Shown here in pieces: positions 53,477-62,169 of a DNA stretch of 64,000 nucleotides. The position numbers and the translations under genes were made by a program. Below the pieces are notes generated by a model, which did not search any database, was not told the DNA's origin, and saw only the letters and a list, made by a program, of their open reading frames with translations. This stretch comes from JABDGR01 sp964561455. Its GTDB lineage: Bacteria; Verrucomicrobiota; Verrucomicrobiia; Opitutales; JABDGR01. The DNA is taken from NCBI GenBank assembly GCA_964561455.1, contig CAZLPS010000003.1, forward strand, positions 40,905 through 104,904, written 5' to 3'. How positions within the stretch are numbered: the stretch's first letter is position 1; every line of letters begins with the position of its first letter.

Positions 53477-54265
53477 ATGAGCGCCACCTCAAAGATTGAA
53501 TGGACCGATTCCACCTGGAATCCCGTCCGGGGCTGCACGAAAATCAGCCCGGGCTGCAAACATTGCTATGCGGAAACGTTTGCGGAGCGATTTCGCGGCG
53601 TGAAGGGCCATCCATTTGAGCATGGGTTCGATATTCGTTTAGTGCCGGAAAAACTGGGCGAGCCCATACGGTGGAGTACGTCCCGGCGAATTTTTGTAAA
53701 CTCAATGAGCGATTTGTTTCATCCCGATGTGCCGGATGAGTATATCGAAAAGGTCTGCCGGGTGATGCTGGCGGCGAACTGGCACACCTATCAAGTACTG
53801 ACTAAGCGTTCTGAGCGGATGCGCGATCTGCTCAAGACAAAGCTGCGCGCGGCCGCCGAGGCGCCGCATATCTGGTGGGGTGTTAGCGTTGAAAATCAAA
53901 AGCATGGGTTGCCGCGGATTGATCACTTACGGGAAGCAGAAGTCGCCGTGGCGTTTTTGTCCATCGAGCCGTTGATTGAAGAATTGGGCAAGTTTAGACT
54001 GAGAGGGATTGATTGGGCCATTGTCGGGGGCGAGAGCGGTCCAGGCGCCCGGCCAATGGATGCCGAATGGGTGCGCTCGATTCGCAAACAATGTCGGGTC
54101 GACAAGGTGCCGTTCTTTTTCAAGCAGTGGGGCGGGGTGCGTAAGAGCACAACTGGCCGGACCCTGGATGGGCGGACGTATGATGAGCTTCCGAAAAGAA
54201 TTGAAACTCCCGTTTCGGGCACCGATATTCGAAACAACCTTCTGGCGGAATTTGTAGCTGCATAA
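53477..54265 (+). CDS. Phage Gp37/Gp68-like (DUF5131) protein
   Basis: 262 aa from MSATSKIEWTDSTWNPVRGC. The Cys motif TWNPVRGCTKISPGCKHCYA resembles a radical-SAM-like CxxxxxxCxxC cluster. Further: RRIFVNSMSDLFHPDVPDEY, WWGVSVENQ, and IVGGESGPGARPMDAEWVRS. Found in phages and mobile islands, often next to a three-Cys-motif partner (TcmP), which is absent here. Role unknown, possibly nucleic-acid modification. Confidence 0.88.
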   Translation: MSATSKIEWTDSTWNPVRGCTKISPGCKHCYAETFAERFRGVKGHPFEHGFDIRLVPEKLGEPIRWSTSRRIFVNSMSDLFHPDVPDEYIEKVCRVMLAANWHTYQVLTKRSERMRDLLKTKLRAAAEAPHIWWGVSVENQKHGLPRIDHLREAEVAVAFLSIEPLIEELGKFRLRGIDWAIVGGESGPGARPMDAEWVRSIRKQCRVDKVPFFFKQWGGVRKSTTGRTLDGRTYDELPKRIETPVSGTDIRNNLLAEFVAA

Positions 54266-54294
54266 ATACCAGATGGATTTTGTGCCAAGAGCCC

Positions 54295-54690
54295 TTATTG
54301 AAGTAAAATTGGTTTATTGCAGCGAATGGCTTCGTCGCAAAGCGCGATAAAGGCCTCGAAAATATTTTCGCCGTCCACGTTGTGATAGCAATCATACAAG
54401 CTGCGAGCATTTCGACGGAATTCGGCAGTATGTTCGAATGCGCCTTTGGGCGCTTCGACCGGCAGATTCTTAAAGCGCTCACCAATTTGCTGGAGTTCGT
54501 TTCGAAGGTTTGGGAGATCCTTTACGGGCCACTCGCCGTCACAGTCTGAGTGTTCCATGAGGGTGGGATAATCGCGCGAATTCAAGTTTCTGGAAATGGT
54601 TTCACGAAAACATCCGAAATCGCTGTAATGGCCGAGTGTCCAGCCGTTGATTTCATTATCTCCATCAAAAATAGTCAGGTAAAGGCTCAT
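54295..54690 (-). CDS. Immunity protein 70 (Imm70) family
   Basis: 131 aa from MSLYLTIFDGDNEINGWTLG, then HYSDFGCFRETISRNL and LMEHSDCDGEW. This is the Imm70 family of polymorphic-toxin immunity proteins. Its start overlaps the stop of the upstream small ORF by 4 bases, so it is coupled to a toxin-tip-like remnant. The sequence is less GC-rich than the flanks. Confidence 0.82.
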   Translation of the reverse strand: MSLYLTIFDGDNEINGWTLGHYSDFGCFRETISRNLNSRDYPTLMEHSDCDGEWPVKDLPNLRNELQQIGERFKNLPVEAPKGAFEHTAEFRRNARSLYDCYHNVDGENIFEAFIALCDEAIRCNKPILLQ

Positions 54691-54917
54691 GGGGTGTGCT
54701 TCTCTATGGTGATATTGTATTGTCTGGCAAAACCAACGAGATTGGGGTGGAGCTTGTATTCCTGGGTCATAATAATCCTCAGCCGCCGTCCAGATTGATT
54801 GGCCATAAAAACGGCCATACGCAATTCGTAGGTAAGTCGTAGATGCCTGCATGCTTTGATAAGTATAAACGACTCTTTGTTGAGAGCGTCGGCCAGAATT
54901 CCCCGCGGTTTAGCCAT
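54687..54917 (-). CDS. Polymorphic-toxin C-terminal remnant, probable
   Basis: 76 aa: MAKPRGILADALNKESFILI, then TYELRMAVFMANQSGRRLRI and HPNLVGFARQYNITIEKH. The second half resembles the end of restriction-endonuclease-fold toxin domains (beta strand, then helix, then a terminal strand). No delivery domain or N-terminus is present. Coupled to Imm70 by a 4-base overlap. Could be a degraded toxin tip left with its immunity gene; alternatively a small free-standing effector. Confidence 0.5.
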   Translation of the reverse strand: MAKPRGILADALNKESFILIKACRHLRLTYELRMAVFMANQSGRRLRIIMTQEYKLHPNLVGFARQYNITIEKHTP

Positions 54918-55018
54918 ACTGGCAAATTCGCATTTCCAGCCTGTTAATTCAAGGGCGGAAATTCTTCAGGCTTTCCTTGTGCCTGAGGGTCAGGCATGTT
55001 ACGGGCAGTATTTGCAAT

Positions 55019-56056
55019 ATGCCCGACAAGGAAAATAAGTCTGTAATTGAAGCCGCCGCGCCCGCCCGCAAGGTGCTGCTCACCTGTGTGCAGCCCACGG
55101 GTGGTTTCCACTTGGGCAACTATCTGGGCGCCGTGTTGAACTGGCGGCGGATGCAGGACGATTACGAGTGCTATTTTGGCATCGTGGACCTGCACGCCAT
55201 CACTTTGCCCCAGGAACCGGCGAAGCTCCGCGCCGCCACGCTCGAACTTGCCGCTTGGTATCTCGCGAGCGGGCTTGACCCGGCCAAGGCCAGTTTCTTC
55301 ATCCAGTCCCACGTCATCGGCCATACTGAACTGGCCTGGGTGCTCGGCTGTCTCTGCCCGCTGGGCCAGCTCGAACGCATGACGCAATACAAGGACAAGG
55401 CGGCGAAGCAGGAAAGCGTCGGCGCCGGGATCCTCATTTACCCGGTGCTCATGGCCGCCGACATTCTCCTCTACAACGCGCACGCCGTACCCGTCGGCCA
55501 GGACCAAAAGCAGCACCTCGAACTCGCGCGCGACCTCGCCGAGAAATTCAACCGCACCTATTCGCCAACCTTCAACGTTCCCGAGCCGTTTATTCCCACG
55601 ACCGGCGCGCGCATCATGTCGCTGGCCGACCCCACGAGGAAGATGTCCAAGTCCGATGAAGACCAGTCGGGCACGCTCTATCTCGGCGACCCACCCGCGG
55701 TGCTGCGGAAGAAGATCATGTCGGCGGTGACCGACTCGGGGAGCGAAGTGGTCGTGGGCGAGGACAAGCCGGGGGTGACCAATCTGCTGCATATCCTTAG
55801 CGCGTGCACGGGCCGGCCCATTCCCGAATTGGAGGCGGAATTCGCGGGCAAGGGCTATGGCGCGTTTAAGACGGCGGTGGCGGACGGGGTGGTGGCGGCG
55901 CTCGAGCCCGTGCAGCAGAAATATGCCGAGCTGATGGCGAACAAAGACCATCTGCTCGCCGTCCTCAAGACCGGCGGCGAGTCGGCGCAGAAGACGGCCT
56001 ATAAGACGCTGGGCAAGGTTTACCGCAAAGTTGGATTTCTGGAGCGCGTGCGTTGA
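55019..56056 (+). CDS. trpS: Tryptophanyl-tRNA synthetase
   Basis: 345 aa from MPDKENKSVIEAAAPARKVL. Class I motifs: HIGH-like GGFHLGNYLG and KMSKS within PTRKMSKSDED. Charges tRNA-Trp. The ATG at 55019 is preferred over a start 42 bases upstream. No T-box or attenuator is visible in the 100-base leader. Confidence 0.95.
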   Translation: MPDKENKSVIEAAAPARKVLLTCVQPTGGFHLGNYLGAVLNWRRMQDDYECYFGIVDLHAITLPQEPAKLRAATLELAAWYLASGLDPAKASFFIQSHVIGHTELAWVLGCLCPLGQLERMTQYKDKAAKQESVGAGILIYPVLMAADILLYNAHAVPVGQDQKQHLELARDLAEKFNRTYSPTFNVPEPFIPTTGARIMSLADPTRKMSKSDEDQSGTLYLGDPPAVLRKKIMSAVTDSGSEVVVGEDKPGVTNLLHILSACTGRPIPELEAEFAGKGYGAFKTAVADGVVAALEPVQQKYAELMANKDHLLAVLKTGGESAQKTAYKTLGKVYRKVGFLERVR

Positions 56057-56161
56057 GGGCAATTTTTTGGGAGGGCAACCGTATTCCACCTTGGTAATGC
56101 CCCAGTAATCCTGCCTTTGCTACGATTCGTCCTCTAAACGGTTAGACACACCGCCCCCATC

Positions 56162-57532
56162 ATGTACCTGTTATCTCGCACGCTCCGCATGGCCCTGCGC
56201 GCGCTGCGCCGGAATGTGATGCGCTCGCTGCTGACCTGCCTTGGGGTCATCATCGGCGTCGCGGCGGTCATTGCGATTGTGGAAATCGGCAACGGTTCGG
56301 CGTATGCCATCCAGCAGGCCATCGCGACGCTGGGCGTTAACGTCATTCAGATTGACCCAAGCGGCACGAATGTCGGCGGGATCAGTTCGGGCACGGGCGG
56401 CAGCATCACACTCACGCCCGCGGACGCCGATGCCATCCTCGACGGCTGCCCGGCGGTGCGGTGGACGGCGCCGAGCGTGGATTGCCGCGCGCAGGTAGTT
56501 TACGGGAATCGCAATTGGTCCCCGCGCAATGTACTGGGCACCACGGCCTCGTTTCTGGCCATCCGCGATTGGGATGCACTGGATGCGGGAAACTTGTTTA
56601 CCGACGAGGATGTGCGCAACGCCGCGTGTGTTTGCCTGATTGGGCAGACGCCCGCGCGGGCATTATTCAAGGACGAATCGCCGGTCGGCAAGGAAGTGCG
56701 GATTAAGAATGTCCGCATGCGGGTGGTGGGCCTGCTCAAGGCCAAGGGCGCCAACACCGGCGGCCAGGACCAGGACGACTTTTTTGTCGCGCCGTGGACG
56801 ACGGTCAAATACCGGCTGTCCAGCGTGCGCAACATCTCGACCCAGAATCCCGTGGCCGCCACTACCAGCGTCACGAATTTGACGAGCCAGGTTTACCCCG
56901 ACAAGCAGGTGGTGCTGTACCCCCAGTCGTCGGCCACCGAAGCCATGGACTCGCCGCAAATCACGCGTTTTGCCGATATTGACGACTTGTGGGTCTCCGC
57001 GAAATCCGCCGCCGACATACCCCGGGCGATAGACGAAATCTCCGCGCTGCTGCGCGAGCGGCACCATCTCAAGGACGGGGACCCGGACGATTTTAACATC
57101 CGCGACCTGACGGAAATTTCCGAGGCCCGGACGGCGACGAGCCGCTTGATGGCGAACATGCTCGTGTGTGTGGCGATGATCTCGCTGATTGTGGGCGGCG
57201 TGGGTGTGATGAACATCATGCTCGTGTCAGTCACGGAACGAACGCGCGAAATTGGCCTGCGGATGGCGGTCGGCGCCAAAGGGCGGGATATTTTGCTGCA
57301 ATTTTTGATCGAGGCGTTGCTGCTCTGCCTGGCAGGCGGTATTGCCGGCATCGCGGTGGGCCGCGGGGCCTCCATCACGGTCACGCGGATCCTGCATTGG
57401 CCGACGATACCGTCCTTGTCCGCCATTCTGATTGCGGTGGCCGTATCGGCCTCGGTGGGGATAGTTTTTGGTTATTATCCGGCTTGGAAGGCCTCGCGGT
57501 TGGATCCGATTGAGGCGTTGCGTTACGAATAA
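56162..57532 (+). CDS. MacB-like ABC transporter permease
   Basis: 456 aa. One N-terminal membrane helix (MRSLLTCLGVIIGVAAVIAI), a large periplasmic MacB-core domain (about 50-320), then three helices in the FtsX domain (MISLIVGGVGVMNIMLVSV and FLIEALLLCLAGGIAGIAVG), ending LDPIEALRYE. Exports peptides, antibiotics or drives envelope processes, with a separate ATPase that is not adjacent. Ends 16 bases before a convergent gene. Confidence 0.88.
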   Translation: MYLLSRTLRMALRALRRNVMRSLLTCLGVIIGVAAVIAIVEIGNGSAYAIQQAIATLGVNVIQIDPSGTNVGGISSGTGGSITLTPADADAILDGCPAVRWTAPSVDCRAQVVYGNRNWSPRNVLGTTASFLAIRDWDALDAGNLFTDEDVRNAACVCLIGQTPARALFKDESPVGKEVRIKNVRMRVVGLLKAKGANTGGQDQDDFFVAPWTTVKYRLSSVRNISTQNPVAATTSVTNLTSQVYPDKQVVLYPQSSATEAMDSPQITRFADIDDLWVSAKSAADIPRAIDEISALLRERHHLKDGDPDDFNIRDLTEISEARTATSRLMANMLVCVAMISLIVGGVGVMNIMLVSVTERTREIGLRMAVGAKGRDILLQFLIEALLLCLAGGIAGIAVGRGASITVTRILHWPTIPSLSAILIAVAVSASVGIVFGYYPAWKASRLDPIEALRYE

Positions 57533-57547
57533 TGATTGGAAACAGGT

Positions 57548-59704
57548 TTATTCCGGGTGGGCCAGGCGACCCAGGAAAAGAATGCTCCCCGTGGAGTTTT
57601 CGCGGATGAAGAAAAGAAACGGATGGTCGGCGAGGAAGAGGACGGGCGGCGGCAAATTCGGGTTATTGGGGGCGTTTTGAATTGCCCCGGCGGCAGCGGC
57701 CCCGGAGCCCTGCTCATCCAGGGAAAATAGGCTTTGCTGAATTATCTGGCTGAAGAAGAGATCGGCGCGGCCGTTCAGGCCCGAGAAATCGGCGCCGGTG
57801 GAATCGTTGGGGTGGGCGAGCGGATCGGCGAAAGCGCGGGTAATGCCGAGCGTCGGCAGGAATGATTTAAGATGATAATTTTTCGCCAACTGGAATTTGG
57901 GCAGAAAGATGTTCATCCGGCGGGAGTCCAACCGTCCCAGCCAGGCGGCGAGTTGGTCGGTGGTGAGGGATTTCTCAAGAGTGGGCAAGTCCTGGTAGCG
58001 ACGTGGCAGGATGAAGACCAGGGAGAATCCGGGATTGGCCGAGGGGCTGGCCATGGAGCCGCGGTTCGAAACTTCGCTGGCGACATGCTGGTCGTATTCG
58101 AGCGAGAGCATCTGCAACGGGACGGCGCCGTCCTTGATATCGGCGTACCCGGTGGCGAAGATGCCATTTAAGAGTTCCACGGTCGCGCTTCCGCCACCGG
58201 CAAGGCGAAAGGCCGCCTGGGTGGGGGCCGCAGAGTCAAACGGATGCCGCCACCCTCCCTTGAAGGTTGCGGCGTTGATGAGTACTAATCGGGAGGTCCC
58301 ATTCAAATCGGTGGATTGAACGGCTTGCACAAGAGCGTTTCCGGTTTCGTCCGCGATTCGGGAATTAATTTGCGCGGCCATGGCGGCGGATTGATCCTTG
58401 AAATCCACGGGAAAAACGGCGGTCTTAAAATCACTTTTGGCAATCGCCAGGAAAGCCGGAAGTATGGGATGGGCCGAGTCCTGGGACGACCACCAGGTGG
58501 TGGAAACGACTGGGCCGGAAGCAGCCAACTCGCCGGCCTGCGCCAATCGTTGCTGCAAGGCTTGAAAAGCCGGTAGAATGTCAGCGGGGGCGAAGCTTGT
58601 GAGTTGCAGCGCGGAAGCGAGTTCGCCGGCGGTCTGGCCCTTGGCGCCAACCCAAGCCAACGTAAGCGCAGAAGTAATGCCGGCCGGCGAGAAGTAGAAA
58701 TTGTCGTCCGGCTTGGACCCAAGCGACCGGTTGAGTTCGAGCGCGAAATCGTTATTGGCCCGCACCAAAGTCGCCAAAGCCGGTACGACGCCGGCGAGGA
58801 CGATGGTCGCATCGGCATTCGTGGTGTAATCGCCGGCGCCATCCGGAGGGCGACCGGGTTTTAACAAGCCGGGAACACATACAAAGAAATCGCTGAACTC
58901 GATACCTTTGGCAAAGGATTGGATAATGTCACCGTCCGGCGAAATCTCATCAATCGTACTCAATCCGGCTTTGAACAGGTTATTTTTCGAATCGAAGGCC
59001 ACACACATGGACTGCACCAGATTACCCATGGTGCTCGCTTCGCCGGTGCTCGAGTAGACGGTAACCGTGCGGCTTTGGTGGCTGGTGATGTAAAGATAGC
59101 CGTCGGCGTCAAACGCCAATGCGCCCGGTCCGCCCGGTCCATACGCAAAAATGCTTTCCTGGCCATCTGGAGTTATTTTCAAAATGGTGGAGGGTCGGAC
59201 ATCAGTAACGGAATATAAGTTGCCGTCGGGCCCAAACGCCAAACCGCGGAGGTGGCGACTGGGGTTGGTCCCGGCGACGAAAATGGAGATTTGTCCTTTG
59301 GGTGTAACTTTGGAGATCGAGCCGTCTATTCCATCCAGGACAAAAAGGTTTCCGGCGGAGTCAAAGGCGAGATCCGCCGGGGAGTTAAGGCCAGTTATGA
59401 ACGTGCTGGCGACGCCCGTTTTTGTAATTCTCCGAATGCGGCCGTTGACGCTGTCACTGACAAATAAGTCCCCGGCATAATTGAGCGCCATATTCTGTGG
59501 CCGGTCGAAGCCGGTGGCAAAGGTGGTCTGTTCGCCCGCAATGGTTACTTTTAGGATGGTGCCATGGTCGGCGTCAGCGACGAAAAAGTCATCGGCGATG
59601 GCGGCGGTCGGCCAAAGAGTGCTGGCGACCGAAAGGATGACCATGGCCAGCCCATGCCAAACGCCCGCTTTGGAAAAAAGCGGACGGGCAAAATCGCCCA
59701 GCAT
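57548..59704 (-). CDS. Exported NHL beta-propeller-serpin fusion
   Basis: 718 aa from the ATG at 59704; a TTG at 59722 overlapping the preceding stop is an alternative. Signal peptide to about residue 35. Residues about 40-290 are NHL/SMP-30-like repeats (FDRPQNMALNYAGDLFVSDS, LAFDSAGNLFVLDG). The C-terminal 400 residues are a serpin: VLINAATFKGGWRHPF, hinge DEQGSGAAAAGAIQ, and the ending PFLFFIRENSTGSILFLGRL. The Ala-rich hinge is of the inhibitory type. It should trap a protease outside the cytoplasm. Confidence 0.88.
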   Translation of the reverse strand: MLGDFARPLFSKAGVWHGLAMVILSVASTLWPTAAIADDFFVADADHGTILKVTIAGEQTTFATGFDRPQNMALNYAGDLFVSDSVNGRIRRITKTGVASTFITGLNSPADLAFDSAGNLFVLDGIDGSISKVTPKGQISIFVAGTNPSRHLRGLAFGPDGNLYSVTDVRPSTILKITPDGQESIFAYGPGGPGALAFDADGYLYITSHQSRTVTVYSSTGEASTMGNLVQSMCVAFDSKNNLFKAGLSTIDEISPDGDIIQSFAKGIEFSDFFVCVPGLLKPGRPPDGAGDYTTNADATIVLAGVVPALATLVRANNDFALELNRSLGSKPDDNFYFSPAGITSALTLAWVGAKGQTAGELASALQLTSFAPADILPAFQALQQRLAQAGELAASGPVVSTTWWSSQDSAHPILPAFLAIAKSDFKTAVFPVDFKDQSAAMAAQINSRIADETGNALVQAVQSTDLNGTSRLVLINAATFKGGWRHPFDSAAPTQAAFRLAGGGSATVELLNGIFATGYADIKDGAVPLQMLSLEYDQHVASEVSNRGSMASPSANPGFSLVFILPRRYQDLPTLEKSLTTDQLAAWLGRLDSRRMNIFLPKFQLAKNYHLKSFLPTLGITRAFADPLAHPNDSTGADFSGLNGRADLFFSQIIQQSLFSLDEQGSGAAAAGAIQNAPNNPNLPPPVLFLADHPFLFFIRENSTGSILFLGRLAHPE

Positions 59705-59718
59705 CGGGAGCGGATTGG

Positions 59719-60528
59719 TCAAAGTGTCGTTGGGGATTGGGGCGGGCTGGCAAGTCGGCCGACAAAAAGAATGCTGCCAGTGGAGTTTTCCCGAATGAGG
59801 AAGAGGAAGGGGTGATCGGCGAGGAAAAGGACGGGCGGCAACGGCTTTGCTGCGAGTCCAAGACTACCCATCATGGCGACCGTGGCGGCGGCGGCCTCCG
59901 TGCCCTTTTCGTCTACACTGACATAGGTCTGATGGACGGCCTTGGCGATAAAAAGCTGGTGGAGCCCGTCCATGCCGGAAAAATCGGCGGCGGAGGGATC
60001 GCCGGGATGGGTCGTGGGGTCAACGAACGCGTTGGTGACACCCAGGGCTTGCAAGCCGGTATTTAGATCGTAGCTCTGGGTGATTTTGAATTTTGGGAGA
60101 AAAGCGTTGACGCGGTTGGGCGTCAAGCGACTGAACCAGTTCGCCAATTGATCCGCATTCAGATTTTTTTCGATCGCGGGCAAGTCGCCATAAGCGCGGG
60201 GGAGGACGACTACCAAGGAAAAACCAACTTTGTGGGAATTGCCCGTATTGGAGGCATCGCCGAAATCCTCCTGCGCCGCATAATCAAGGGAAAGTATCTG
60301 CAGGGGGGTGGGGGAATCGGGGATGTCCGCATAATCGGCGTTCATGGTGCGGTTCATCAGTGACACGAGCTGATCACCGCCCACGTCACAGTGAAAATTT
60401 GCCTCGGAAGTGGCAGAGGCGGTAAACGGGCGGGCCCATTTGCCTTTGAAGTAGATGGTGTTGACGAGGATCAGTCGGATGAGAATATTTCGGCGCTGCA
60501 TTTCGCTGAGGTCGGCCGCGCGCAGCAC
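59719..60528 (-). pseudogene. Serpin, C-terminal part after a frameshift
   Basis: 269 aa open frame holding the last two-thirds of a serpin: LVNTIYFKGKWARPF, VAVVLPR-like FSLVVVLPRAYGDL, hinge VDEKGTEAAAATVAM and terminal PFLFLIRENSTGSILFVGRL. The hinge matches inhibitory serpins (E-x-G-T-E-A-A-A-A). Its upstream reading frame continues in the next gene; a one-base shift at an A7 run (60548-60554) separates them. Read together they give one protein. Confidence 0.8.
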
Positions 60529-62018
60529 GTTGGTAATTTTATTATTCTTTTTTTCGCGACCCAGGCATTGATTTGGGTAATCGCCGCCGGACCTTGATTT
60601 TTAAAGTCCACGAAATTCACTTCTGAGCCAAAGTCGGATTTGATCAGGTCCAAATATGCGGGCAGAAATGGTTTCTCGGGATCTGGCTCCGCCCAGAGCG
60701 AGTTGGCAATTGCGAGTTGCGAGGCCGTGGCCGTTTGCGCGAGGGTGAGTTTTTGCTGGAGGGCGAGGAACATGGGCGTGATGTCCCCTGGCGTCAAATT
60801 GGTAAAATTAAGCATCTTGGCCAGCTGATCGGCAGTTTGCCCGCGGGCCCCGGCCCAGGTCATGGCCAACGCCGTGGAAATGCTGTAGGGCGAGAAAAAG
60901 GCGTTTTCGTTGGGTTTGGGGTCGAAGCGGCGATAGAGGTCCACGGCAAACTGGTTATTGGCCCGAACCAGCAAAGGCAGCCCCATCGCCGGATCAATGG
61001 GTGCGGCGGCGGGGCCGGTTCCGAGTGAGAAACCGGGCGGGTTGGCGGCCACTGCCGTGATCGGCGGGTTAAGGGGAGGAGTCGTTTGGGCTGCGGCAAC
61101 CGGGGCTACCGACAGGGCCAAAGCCGCGGCGGTGGCGCGGGTGAAATTGGAAGTGATATTCATGGGAGTGGAAGGTGCGGAAATGGTGGATGCGGTCGAA
61201 TGCAATGGTGAGGTGTCGGGTGCCGGCGCGGCGGCTGGCGAATTTCCAGACGATGGCAACAGGCTCAAAACCAAAAACGTTAGTACCGCCGTGGCAAATA
61301 TGGCGAGTGAGGCCACGCGGACTTTGCTGGCAAAGATGGCTTGGACCCCCATGGGCAAACTGGCCGTTCCGGGCGCTGCTCCCGCCAAAGATTTGCCCGC
61401 CAAACTGGCGGCAAAGGCTGCGGGCGCGGTCGTCGTGCCGTGGGCTCCAAGAGTGGTGGCCAGCAATGCGGCACTGGTGGAGGCGCCGGCCCGCGCAAAA
61501 TTCCCGCGCAATTTTTCCAGTGCGCGTTCGACGCGCATGCGGGCGGTGTTTTCGCTCAGGCCAAGCATGGCGCCGACTTCGCCAAAGCTCTTGCCCTGGA
61601 AGAAACGCCAAATGAGCAAGTTGCGGTCGGATTCGCGCAGGGCGCCAATGGCATCGTCCAACAGGGGGCGCAATTGCTCCCAGGAAATATCGGGATGGGT
61701 GGGAGGGTCGGACATGGCGGTGGCTGCTTGTTCGCGGGCGCGACGGCGTTGTTCGGTATCAATGAGTTTGCTGGCGGCAAAGCGGGTGCTGGTATACAGC
61801 CAGCCGCCGAGGGCCTTATGGTGGGCCAGTTTCGCGGCCTTATGCGCAAGGTCCGTGAACACGCGTTGGGTAATGTCCTCCGCCAGATGGGAATCGCCGG
61901 CGACGAGCCGGAGGGCGACGGAATAGACCCAATCCACATGGCGGCGGACAAACTCGGCGAAGGCGGCTTCGTCGGCCTTCGCGGCATATTGCTGCAGCAA
62001 TTCGTGGTCGGGCGTCAT
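60471..62018 (-). CDS. ECF sigma factor fused to a serpin N-terminal part
   Basis: 515 aa from MTPDHELLQQYAAKADEAAF. Residues 1-105 are sigma region 2 (VDWVYSVALRLVAGDSHLAE, RVFTDLAHKA), 120-180 region 4 (LRESDRNLLIWRFFQGKSFG, LSENTARMRVERALEKLR). A membrane segment lies near 234-255. From about 340 the serpin fold starts (RFDPKPNENAFFSPYSIST). Met286 (61163) begins a signal-peptide-like stretch and could start a separate serpin. The chain then leaves frame at the A7 run and ends 24 residues later. The rest of the serpin is in the other frame downstream. Confidence 0.8.
   Translation of the reverse strand: MTPDHELLQQYAAKADEAAFAEFVRRHVDWVYSVALRLVAGDSHLAEDITQRVFTDLAHKAAKLAHHKALGGWLYTSTRFAASKLIDTEQRRRAREQAATAMSDPPTHPDISWEQLRPLLDDAIGALRESDRNLLIWRFFQGKSFGEVGAMLGLSENTARMRVERALEKLRGNFARAGASTSAALLATTLGAHGTTTAPAAFAASLAGKSLAGAAPGTASLPMGVQAIFASKVRVASLAIFATAVLTFLVLSLLPSSGNSPAAAPAPDTSPLHSTASTISAPSTPMNITSNFTRATAAALALSVAPVAAAQTTPPLNPPITAVAANPPGFSLGTGPAAAPIDPAMGLPLLVRANNQFAVDLYRRFDPKPNENAFFSPYSISTALAMTWAGARGQTADQLAKMLNFTNLTPGDITPMFLALQQKLTLAQTATASQLAIANSLWAEPDPEKPFLPAYLDLIKSDFGSEVNFVDFKNQGPAAITQINAWVAKKRIIKLPTCCARPTSAKCSAEIFSSD
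60548..60554 (-). other. A7 homopolymer where the sigma-serpin reading frame breaks
   Basis: On the coding strand the sequence is GCG AAA AAA AGA. A -1 shift, one extra A made by slippage, or a missing base in the assembly would all restore the serpin frame as K-N-N-K-I-T-N-V-L. Run of seven A, no stem-loop directly downstream was recognised. Confidence 0.6.
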
Positions 62019-62169
62019 GGCTGGTTGATATATAGCACGGCTCGAATTGAAAACCGCACAAAGAAAGTTGGCGAGCCGGGGGGATCGCGGGCCCCGGCGC
62101 GAGCCGCAGAATGAATAGTACAACGGACAAATATCGGGCGATTGCTGTATAATCGGTCAGCCGAAACTT

